From CAWBVG01 sp963792175 (GTDB taxonomy: Bacteria; Acidobacteriota; Vicinamibacteria; Vicinamibacterales; CAVVIG01), in assembly GCA_963792175.1 (NCBI GenBank), contig CAWBVG010000035.1, forward strand, positions 124,001 through 188,000: a DNA stretch of 64,000 bases, written 5' to 3'. The notes below the pieces were generated by a model, which worked only from the letters and a program-made list of their open reading frames with translations, did not search any database and had not been told where the DNA came from. Every line of letters begins with the position of its first letter. Position 1 is the stretch's first letter. Both the position numbers and the translations under genes were made by a program. Positions 57,371 through 64,000 of the stretch are shown in pieces.

Positions 57371-58921
57371 ATGAACGAAATCAAGACGGCCGACGAATTC
57401 CGAGAGCTGTGGAGCCAGGTGACCGGCACGGCCGAACAGCCGACTCTGACGACCGCCCTCACCTTCGACGACATCCTGCTCGTGCCGCAGCATTCGACCG
57501 TGCTGCCAAGGCAGGTCGACATCAGCACGCGCCTCACCCGCAAGATTCGCTTGAACGTGCCGCTCGTCAGCGCGGCGATGGACACCGTGACCGAGTCGCG
57601 GCTGGCGATCGCGATGGCGCAGCACGGCGGACTCGGCGTCATCCACAAGAATCTGCCGGCCGGCGAGCAGGCGTCGGAAGTCGATCGTGTGAAGCGGTCG
57701 GAGAGCGGCATGATCGTCGATCCGATCACGCTGTCCCCTGCCAACCGGATCTACGAGGCGCTGGAGCTGATGAAGAAATTCAGTATCTCCGGCGTGCCGA
57801 TTACGGAAGACGGCAGTAAGGAAGGCCGCCTCTGCGGCATCCTCACGAACCGCGACCTGCGGTTCGAGACCAACGTGAACCGCCCGATTTCGGACGTGAT
57901 GACCCGCGACCCGCTGTTCACGGTCCCCGTCGGTACGACGCTCGATGCCGCCCGCGAAATTCTCCACCAGCACAAGGTCGAAAAGCTGCTGGTCGTCGAC
58001 CACGACTACCGGCTGAAGGGCCTGATCACGGTCAAAGACATCCAGAAGGCCGTGAAGTACCCGAACGCCTCGAAGGACTCGCTCGGGCGGCTGCGATGCG
58101 GCGCCGCAATCGGCGTCGCGAAGGACACGATGGAGCGGGCGGAGCGGCTCGTCGCCGCGGGCGTGGACGTGCTGGTGGTCGACACCGCCCACGGCCACCA
58201 TCAAGACGTGCTCAACGTCGTCAGCGCCGTGCGGAAGCGGTTTGCCGACGTCGAAATCGTCGCCGGCAACGTCGCGACCGCGGAGGGGACGCGCGCGCTG
58301 ATCGGCGTCGGCGTCGACGCAGTCAAGGTCGGCATCGGCGCCGGCTCGATCTGCACGACCCGCGTGGTGGCCGGTATCGGCGTGCCGATGATCACCGCGA
58401 TCATGGAGTGCTCCCGCGCCGCGGACGCCCACGACGTCCCGGTCATCGCCGACGGCGGCATCCGCTTCTCGGGCGACATCACCAAAGCGCTGGCGGTCGG
58501 GGCGGCGACGACGATGATCGGCAACCTGTTTGCCGGTACTGATGAAAGCCCCGGCGAAATCATCCTCTACCAGGGGCGGAGCTATAAGGATTACCGTGGC
58601 ATGGGATCGATCGGCGCGATGCGCCGCGGCAGCCGCGACCGCTACTTCCAGGACGACTTCGATCTCGAAGGCGTGGCGGCGAGCGAGAAACTCGTGCCCG
58701 AGGGGATCGAAGGGCGCGTGGCGCACAAGGGCAGCGTCGCGGCGATGATCCATCAGTTGGTCGGCGGTCTGCGCGCGGGCATGGGCTACTGCGGCTGCCC
58801 GAACATCCCCGCGCTCCAGCGCGAGGCGAAACTGATTCGGATTACGCCGGCCGGCTTCCGCGAGAGCCACGTGCATGACGTGGCGATCACGAAGGAAGCG
58901 CCCAACTACCGATCGGAGTGA
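57371..58921 (+). CDS. guaB: Inosine-5'-monophosphate dehydrogenase
   Basis: Oxidises IMP to XMP, the first step of GMP synthesis. 516 residues, intact. TIM barrel with ALTFDDILLVPQHS at the start, two CBS domains inserted at about 115-230 (ISGVPITEDGSKEG, DVMTRDPLFTVPVG, VEKLLVVDHDYRLKG), catalytic-loop C328 in GAGSICTTRVVAGIG, then IADGGIRFSGDITKALAVGA and the flap RGMGSIGAMRRGS. It carries a longer N-terminal arm than most. The stop abuts the tsaE stop on the other strand with no gap. Confidence 0.97.
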   Translation: MNEIKTADEFRELWSQVTGTAEQPTLTTALTFDDILLVPQHSTVLPRQVDISTRLTRKIRLNVPLVSAAMDTVTESRLAIAMAQHGGLGVIHKNLPAGEQASEVDRVKRSESGMIVDPITLSPANRIYEALELMKKFSISGVPITEDGSKEGRLCGILTNRDLRFETNVNRPISDVMTRDPLFTVPVGTTLDAAREILHQHKVEKLLVVDHDYRLKGLITVKDIQKAVKYPNASKDSLGRLRCGAAIGVAKDTMERAERLVAAGVDVLVVDTAHGHHQDVLNVVSAVRKRFADVEIVAGNVATAEGTRALIGVGVDAVKVGIGAGSICTTRVVAGIGVPMITAIMECSRAADAHDVPVIADGGIRFSGDITKALAVGAATTMIGNLFAGTDESPGEIILYQGRSYKDYRGMGSIGAMRRGSRDRYFQDDFDLEGVAASEKLVPEGIEGRVAHKGSVAAMIHQLVGGLRAGMGYCGCPNIPALQREAKLIRITPAGFRESHVHDVAITKEAPNYRSE

Positions 58922-58975
58922 CTACCGATCGGAGGGAATTGGGAAATTGGGTGATTGGGTAATTGGGTAATTGAT
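58908..58975. repeat. Duplicated 13-mer plus AATTGGGT words at the guaB/tsaE junction
   Basis: CTACCGATCGGAG occurs twice in tandem (58908-58920 and 58923-58935), covering the last codons of guaB. Then period-9 words GGGAATTGGG, AATTGGGT, GATTGGGTA, ATTGGGTAATTG run to 58975. The words lie inside the 3' end of tsaE, whose last residues (INYPITQSPNFPIPSDR) they encode. Confidence 0.8.
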
Positions 58976-59420
58976 TGAGAGATTGCGCGTGTCGCCTTCG
59001 GCATGCGCGAAGTGCACTTCGATGGCGCCGCGCCATCCCTTCGGCAGCTTGTCAGCCCACTCGATGGCGAGCACGCCGTCCACGGTAATGTCGTCGAGGC
59101 CGAGATCGTCGATTTCCCTCGGGTCGTTCAGACGATAGAGATCGACGTGGAAGAGCGTCAGCCGGCCGCCGCGATATTCCTGGACCAGCGTGAATGTCGG
59201 GCTGCTGACTTCCGCGGGCGCGACGCCGAGCCCCTCGGCCAGCCCGCGCACGAACGCTGTCTTTCCCGCACCGAGATCACCGTACAGCAGCACGACAGCG
59301 CCGGCTGAGAGCGTCGCCGCGACATTCGCGCCCCACGGCTGCCGTTTCGGCTTCGGATTGCGTCGTGATGTGTCTCGTATGAAATGTCTCTGCGATCGTC
59401 GCGCGCTCTGCGGTTATGTA
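58922..59420 (-). CDS. tsaE: tRNA threonylcarbamoyladenosine biosynthesis protein TsaE (frameshift, start unclear)
   Basis: Small ATPase needed with TsaB/TsaC/TsaD for t6A37 of tRNA. Visible: LLYGDLGAGKTAFVRGLAEGLG (Walker A), VSSPTFTLVQEY, LFHVDLYRL, VDGVLAIEWADKLP. The expected start, ITTQSEAETAAVGRE, lies in another frame, joined by a shift near 59320. No ATG, GTG or TTG is found upstream in either frame, so the start is undetermined and another indel may exist. The last 17 residues are encoded by repeat words and would lengthen the protein past the usual end. Confidence 0.8.
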
Positions 59421-60991
59421 TTGCTTCGATCGACGACCTTGCGCCGGGCGGTGAGCTCCAGCATCGCGTCGCCAAGGTGACCGGCGACGTCCGACGCCGT
59501 CATGGACACTTCCCCTTCGTCGGCCTCTGCCAGATCGCCGGCCATGCCGTGGAGATAGACCGCGAGCTTGCACGCGGCTTCGGCATCGAGCAACTGCGCC
59601 AGCCAGGCCGCGATCATCCCGGTCAGCACGTCGCCGGTGCCGCCGGTCGCCATGCCGGGATTGCCGGTCGGGTTGATGAAGACTTTCTCGTCCGGCGTCG
59701 CGATCAGCGTCCGGTGGCCCTTCAGCACGACGTAGACGTGGTGCGCCACGGCGAAATTGCGCGCCACTTCGAGCCGGCTGGACTGGACTTCGTCGGTCGA
59801 CATCCCCACCAGGCGCCCCATTTCGCCCGGGTGCGGCGTGATGATGACGTCGCGGCCCTCGCGGCCGGCCAGGCGATCCGGATCCCCAACGAAGGCGTTG
59901 AGCCCGTCCGCGTCGATCACCATCGGCATCGTCGCGCGGTCGACGAGCTGCCGGACGAATTCGCGTGTGGACGCCGCCGCGCCGAGACCCGGACCGATAG
60001 CGACGACGTCGCGCGCCCACTCGAGCACGCGATCGACGCCCTCCGCGTCGAGGCCGTCAGCGGTCTCCGACAGCGCTTCGGTCATGTACTCCGGCGCCAT
60101 CGCCGCAATCACCGGCTGACACGAGGCCGGCGTGGCAATCGTGACGAGACCGGCGCCGGATCGCAGCGCGCCAATCGCCGAGAGATGGGCGGCCCCGGTC
60201 TTGCCGAGCGAGCCGGCCACGATCAGCACACGGCCGTAGTCGCCTTTGTGGCTGTCCGCCGTCCGAGGCGTGATCAGCTCGCGCATCGACCCACGCGTGA
60301 GCAGGTCCACGCGAGGGCCCTCCACCGACTCGAGCACCTCGCCGGGAATGCCGATGTCGGCAATGACGATGTCGCCGGCGCGCATCTCGGCGGGCGGAAG
60401 GACCAGCGGCAGTTTCGGTGCGGCCAGCGTCACGGTCAGACCCGCCTCGATCGACGGACCGATCGGCTCCGGCGAATCGGCGGACAATCCGGACGGCAGA
60501 TCGATCGCCACGATCGGAATGCCCGATGCGTTGACGTCGGCCACGACCGACTCGATGAGGCCGGACAGCGGTGCGTTGAGCCCGGTCCCGAAGATCGCGT
60601 CGACAATCAGCGTGCAGTCGCTGACTTCGGAGAAATGGAGCTCCCAGGCCTGGCTGTCCGCGACTTCGACGACCGTGATCCCGAGCCGCCCGAGAATCTC
60701 GAGGTTGGTGCGGGCGTCGCCGCGCACGTCGGCCACCCGTCCCAACAGAAAGACCGACACGTCGACGCCGCGCTGGGCCAGCGTGCGCGCGACCACGAAA
60801 CCATCGCCGCCGTTGTTGCCGCGCCCGCACAGCACGGCGACCTGCCGTTCGGACAAGTCGCTGTGCACCGCCTCCATCGCGGCGACCGTCTGACGGCCGG
60901 CGTTCTCCATCAGGACCAGCGACGGGATGCCGATGTCGTCGATCGTCCGGCGATCGGCCTCGCGCATCTGGGCGGAGTTGAGTACGCGCAT
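59414..60991 (-). CDS. nnr: Bifunctional NAD(P)HX epimerase/dehydratase
   Basis: Repairs hydrated NAD(P)H. About 525 residues from ATG 60991. The N-terminal YjeF_N half (MRVLNSAQMREADRRTIDDIGIPSLVLMENAG, VLCGRGNNGGDGFVVARTL, AIFGTGLNAPLSG) is the epimerase. The C-terminal half, related to ribokinase, is the ADP-dependent dehydratase (HKGDYGRVLIVAGSLGKTGAA, IITPHPGEMGRLVG, PTGNPGMATGGTGDVLTGMIAAWLAQ). Both halves keep their motifs. Intact. tsaE follows immediately downstream, a common pairing. Confidence 0.95.
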   Translation of the reverse strand: MRVLNSAQMREADRRTIDDIGIPSLVLMENAGRQTVAAMEAVHSDLSERQVAVLCGRGNNGGDGFVVARTLAQRGVDVSVFLLGRVADVRGDARTNLEILGRLGITVVEVADSQAWELHFSEVSDCTLIVDAIFGTGLNAPLSGLIESVVADVNASGIPIVAIDLPSGLSADSPEPIGPSIEAGLTVTLAAPKLPLVLPPAEMRAGDIVIADIGIPGEVLESVEGPRVDLLTRGSMRELITPRTADSHKGDYGRVLIVAGSLGKTGAAHLSAIGALRSGAGLVTIATPASCQPVIAAMAPEYMTEALSETADGLDAEGVDRVLEWARDVVAIGPGLGAAASTREFVRQLVDRATMPMVIDADGLNAFVGDPDRLAGREGRDVIITPHPGEMGRLVGMSTDEVQSSRLEVARNFAVAHHVYVVLKGHRTLIATPDEKVFINPTGNPGMATGGTGDVLTGMIAAWLAQLLDAEAACKLAVYLHGMAGDLAEADEGEVSMTASDVAGHLGDAMLELTARRKVVDRSNT

Positions 60992-61019
60992 CAAGAGCCT
61001 GTACGCCGGCAGCTCTCGC

Positions 61020-61051
61020 CTCTCGGCTATCAGCGCTGATAGCTGAGAGCT
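61020..61051. repeat. Palindrome, GCTATCAGC words
   Basis: CTCTCGGCTATCAGC (61020-61034) is followed at once by its near-exact reverse complement GCTGATAGCTGAGAG. Similar words (CTCAGCTATCAGCTC) occur at 41370-41384. It lies between nnr and the divergent aminotransferase gene. Confidence 0.8.
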
Positions 61052-61106
61052 GGCAAAGCTGACAGCGAGGTTGCGCCGAGAATAGCACAGGCATTACGCT
61101 GGGTTT

Positions 61107-62006
61107 ATGGCTGCGACTGTCAACGTCAATGGGCGCGTGTCCGATCAGGAGCACGCCGCGATTTCGGTGTTCGATCACGGTTTTCTCTACGGCGAGGGCA
61201 TCTACGAGACGCTGCGGACCTACAACGGTCAGCCGTTCCTGTTCGACCGTCACATGACGCGGCTGCGCAAGTCGGCGGACATGCTCGCGCTCGAGGTACC
61301 GCTGTCGGACGCCGCGATCGACGCGCGCTTTCGCGACACGATGAAGGCGGCCGGGCTGGGCGACAGCCCGGAGCGCGAGGCTTACATCCGGATCCTGATC
61401 ACCCGCGGCATCGGCGAGCTCACCTACGATCCGGCGGCCTGCCCCACCCCGTCTGTTGTCGTCATCGTCAAGCCGAACGTCGATCCGCCGAAGGACGTCT
61501 TCGAGAAGGGCGTCAAGGTCGCGCTGGTGCCGGTGGTGAGGAACCATCCCGGGTCGGTGAACCCGCTGATCAAGTCGAACAACCTGCTCAACAACGCCCT
61601 CGCGATGCAGGAGGCGTTCCGCCGCGGCGGTTACGAAGGGATCATGCGGAACTACAAGGGCGAACTCGCCGAGTGCACGCAGTCCAACTTCTTCATCGTC
61701 AAGAACGGCGCGGCGCTGACGCCGCCGATCGACGCCGGGCTGCTGCCCGGCATCACGCGCGCGTTCCTGTTCGAGGTTGGCGCCGAGATCGGCGTCGCGG
61801 TGCGCGAGCAGGTGCTTCGAGACGACGACCTGTTCGGTGCCGATGAATGCTTCCTCACGAGCACGACGCGCGAGGCGGTGCCGATCGTCCGGGTCGACGA
61901 TCGAACGATCGGGTCGGGCGTCCCCGGGCCGATCACCCTCGCGCTGCTCGACGGCTACAGGAAAAAAGCGCAGGCCATGACTCGTCGTCCGACGACCGTT
62001 GCGTAA
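61107..62006 (+). CDS. ilvE: Class IV PLP aminotransferase (branched-chain type)
   Basis: 299 residues. FDHGFLYGEGIYETLRTYNG, then the PLP lysine K156 in NPLIKSNNLLNNALAMQEA, GEVAECTQSNFF-type motif (GELAECTQSNFFIVKNG) and LLPGITRAFLFEVGAEIG. Fold IV also contains D-amino-acid aminotransferase and aminodeoxychorismate lyase; the ECT-SNFF and TSTTREAVPI motifs fit branched-chain aminotransferase best but do not prove it. Intact. Divergent from nnr with a 115-base gap. Confidence 0.82.
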   Translation: MAATVNVNGRVSDQEHAAISVFDHGFLYGEGIYETLRTYNGQPFLFDRHMTRLRKSADMLALEVPLSDAAIDARFRDTMKAAGLGDSPEREAYIRILITRGIGELTYDPAACPTPSVVVIVKPNVDPPKDVFEKGVKVALVPVVRNHPGSVNPLIKSNNLLNNALAMQEAFRRGGYEGIMRNYKGELAECTQSNFFIVKNGAALTPPIDAGLLPGITRAFLFEVGAEIGVAVREQVLRDDDLFGADECFLTSTTREAVPIVRVDDRTIGSGVPGPITLALLDGYRKKAQAMTRRPTTVA

Positions 62007-62012
62007 GGCCGA

Positions 62013-63350
62013 TCACGGCCGAGCCGGCAGCTTCATCATCGCCGCGAGCCGCGGCCAGTGCGGGCTCTCGCGGAGCGCTCCCCCGATGATGTGGACGAAG
62101 AACAAAATGCCCGGATAACGCTGATCGACGGCGCGTGCGATCCAGTCGGCTGCCTGATCGATCTCGCCGCGAAGCAGGTCGTGCACGGCCAGGCCGATCG
62201 GCGCACCGAATGCCGAGCCGTCGCCGAGCGTTCCCAGCAGCGCGGCGGCGCCGGCGTCGTCGCCGGCAAGGCCGAGCGTCGCCGCATGGGTGCCGATCAC
62301 GACCGGATCCCAGGGCGCCAGTTTCGCCGCCTGCTCCGCCCACGAAGAAGCTTTCGCCACGTCGCCGCGGGCCAGGCACACGAAGGCCTGGAGTTCGTGC
62401 GCCGTCATGAACGACGGGTCCAGTTCCAGCACGCGCTTGAACTGAGCCTCCGCCTCGGCCAGCCGGCCGGCGCCGACCAGACATACGCCCATCGTGTATC
62501 GCAGGTTCACGGCGAGCGGATCGTCGCTGAGCGCCTGGTTCATCTCGTGGAGCGCATCCTCGGCGCGGCCGTGGTACATGAGATGGAACAACGAATAGAC
62601 GTTGCGGACCCATGGCGGCACTGGTTCGCGCGCCATCGCGATCCCGAACTCGCGCGCTGATTCCTCCCAGTCATAGTCATAGAGCGCCGCCGCGATCGCG
62701 AGCATCGCGTGCGCGTCGGGCAGCGACGGATCGAGCTCGAGCGCACGCTGCGCGTTCGCGCGCATCTGCGGCATCGCCTGGTGTGCCGACATCAGGCTGA
62801 ACATCGAGAGCGTGAAGTAGTGGTGGCTCAGGCCGGTGTAAGCGGCGGCGAACTGTGGATCGGCGGCGATCGCCTGCTGGAAGAAGTCGCGGCTCTCGTG
62901 CAGCGACTCCGGTGTGATGATCCAGAGACGGTGCCGGCCCTTAGTACGCTTCGTAGGCGGCGAGCGTCGGCGTGTGCTGGCGGCCGGCCGGCTCCCCGAT
63001 CGACAGCCGCGCCGACAGCGCCTTGGTGATGGCGCCGGCAATCTCGTCCTGGACCGCGAACACGTCCGCGAGCTCGCTATCGTAGCGGTCCGACCACAGG
63101 TGGCTGCCGTCGGCGGCCGTGATCAACTGCGCGGCGACGCGTGATGCGGTCCCCCGCCTTGCGGACGCTGCCTTCAAGCACGTGCGCGACGCTGAGCGTC
63201 GTCCGCGATCCGCCGGATGTCGATATTCTGGCCCTTGAACGCGAAGGCGCGAGGTGCGGGCGATGAACCTTCAGGACGGGACCTGGGCCAGCGCGTTGAT
63301 GATCTCGTCTGCCAGCCCGTCGCTGAAGTAGTCCTGGTCTTTTCCCGAGC
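62013..63350 (-). pseudogene. TolB-like/TPR protein, N terminus decayed
   Basis: The C-terminal 300 residues (63-62 kb) are a good TPR region: FFQQAIAADPQFAAAYTGLSHHYFTL, NAQRALELDPSLPDAHAMLAIAAAL, FKRVLELDPSFMTAHELQAF. Upstream, in several frames, lies the companion domain DYFSDGLADEIINALAQVPS, FAFKGQNIDIRRI, VAHVLEGSVRK, AAQLITAADGSHLWSDRYDSELADVFAVQDEIAGAI. Together these are the C-terminal part of the large acidobacterial regulators that carry an effector domain before them. That effector domain is missing here; the frame ends before the outer-membrane gene. At least five frame changes fall in 63.1-63.3 kb. Confidence 0.7.
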
Positions 63351-63412
63351 TCATGTCGGAGCTGCGAGCCGATTTCCGGCCGGGCGACGCATTCACAGAC
63401 GAGGAGGTTGTG

Positions 63413-64000
63413 ATGCAACTGAGCGCGTCCCTGCTCGTGGTTCTGATGCTTCTGCCCGCGGCAGCGCGGGGGCAGACGGCCGCCGCGGCATTGCCCCGGG
63501 TCGATGTCGCCGCGGCGACCGGCTGGTTTGCCGCCGATCGGTCCGTCAACCAGGAGTGCTGTTCGTCGTGGTCCTCGAGCCTGTTCAAGGGCGTATCCGC
63601 CGGCTACTACTGGACGGAACACCTGAAGACCGAGGTCGAGGCCGCCGCACCGGGACCGACCGAAGGCTACACGTCGTTCAGCGAGCGGCTGACGGCCAAC
63701 CTCTTTCGCTACACATCTGAACAGCACCGGATCTCGGCAAACCGGCTGTCCCTCTCGCAGGCCTACCAGTTCGGTCACAACTCGAACTTCCATCCGTTCG
63801 TGCGCGCCGGCGTCGACATCGACCGGGAGCAGGACGACATCGAACGCTACGTTCAGACAGCCGGGGCCTTCGAGGAGCAGCACAGCGCCGCCAGCCAGAC
63901 GCGCACGCGGCCGTTCGCGGGCGTCGGGTTCAAGGCGTATTTCAACGAGCGTGCGTTCTTCAAGGGCGAGGCCCGATTCACGCCCCGCCGCGGAACGATC
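63413..64000 (+). CDS. Outer-membrane beta-barrel protein, N-terminal part (runs off window)
   Basis: An open frame of 196 codons to the window edge, with a perfect GAGGAGG 6-12 bases upstream of ATG 63413. Signal peptide (QLSASLLVVLMLLPAAARGQ), then alternating strands: VDVAAATGWFAA, LFKGVSAGYYWTEHLKTEVEAAAPG, FSERLTANLFRYT, LSLSQAYQFGHNSNFHPFVRAGVDIDRE, TRPFAGVGFKAYFNERAFFKGEARF. This is a small outer-membrane barrel of the OmpA/OmpX or TonB-independent porin kind. A CC pair follows the mature N terminus. Function unknown. Confidence 0.75.
   Translation, partial: MQLSASLLVVLMLLPAAARGQTAAAALPRVDVAAATGWFAADRSVNQECCSSWSSSLFKGVSAGYYWTEHLKTEVEAAAPGPTEGYTSFSERLTANLFRYTSEQHRISANRLSLSQAYQFGHNSNFHPFVRAGVDIDREQDDIERYVQTAGAFEEQHSAASQTRTRPFAGVGFKAYFNERAFFKGEARFTPRRGTI

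Noticed and set aside
59384..61039. 551-codon plus-strand open frame
   Set aside because: Antisense to the NAD(P)HX repair enzyme; no recognisable domain.

Overview
The window is GC-rich, densely packed bacterial chromosome. It suggests a Gram-negative didermic bacterium, most likely an Acidobacteriota of the Vicinamibacteria type. The clues are an LPS exporter (LptF-LptG), TolQ, outer-membrane and secretin proteins, carboxypeptidase-regulatory-like and ankyrin/cytochrome c/cyclase-like proteins, a PQQ alcohol dehydrogenase and a PilMNO-GspCDEF secretion operon. This is inference from family content; there is no rRNA in the window.

Layout. 1-5.6 kb: 5' part of tolQ, then recN, miaB, a DUF151 nuclease, parA and parB. 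5.8-14.3 kb: GH57 hydrolase, a fused LptF-LptG, a PHP-domain protein, metK and xerD. 14.4-21.4 kb: an amino-sugar and muropeptide recycling cluster (murQ, nagB, a BadF-type sugar kinase, a wrecked sodium symporter, a serine hydrolase and an intact sodium symporter). 21.5-34 kb: a long minus-strand operon for a type II secretion/type IV pilus hybrid (GspF, GspE, PilM, PilN, PilO, GspC-like, GspD with a cohesin-like tail, pseudopilins), preceded by a lytic transglycosylase; a PKD lipoprotein sits beside it on the other strand. 34-37.3 kb: a lipoprotein, then a two-gene bacterial microcompartment locus (one BMC-H shell protein and an acylating aldehyde dehydrogenase with a C-terminal helix and tail domain). 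37.3-53.2 kb: LysM transglycosylase, carboxypeptidase-regulatory-like protein, a 908-residue coiled-coil protein, comM, an S41 peptidase, a very large hydrolase-cytochrome-ankyrin-cyclase protein and a PQQ dehydrogenase. 53.2-64 kb: M23 peptidase, secA, guaB, tsaE, NAD(P)HX repair enzyme, class IV aminotransferase, a decayed TolB-like/TPR gene and the start of an outer-membrane protein.

Two features run through the window. First, about 19 genes, including the normally essential secA and tsaE, carry single-base indels that shift the frame in the middle of conserved domains. This looks mostly like uncorrected sequencing error, except at 17.1-18.6 kb and 63.1-63.4 kb, where the density suggests real decay or very poor sequence. 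Second, many intergenic gaps, and one coding linker, hold palindromes built from short tandem words of about 7-21 bases. The word differs at each locus but the architecture is the same. I saw no tRNA, rRNA, CRISPR array, insertion sequence or riboswitch, and no gene-free stretch above 300 bases.
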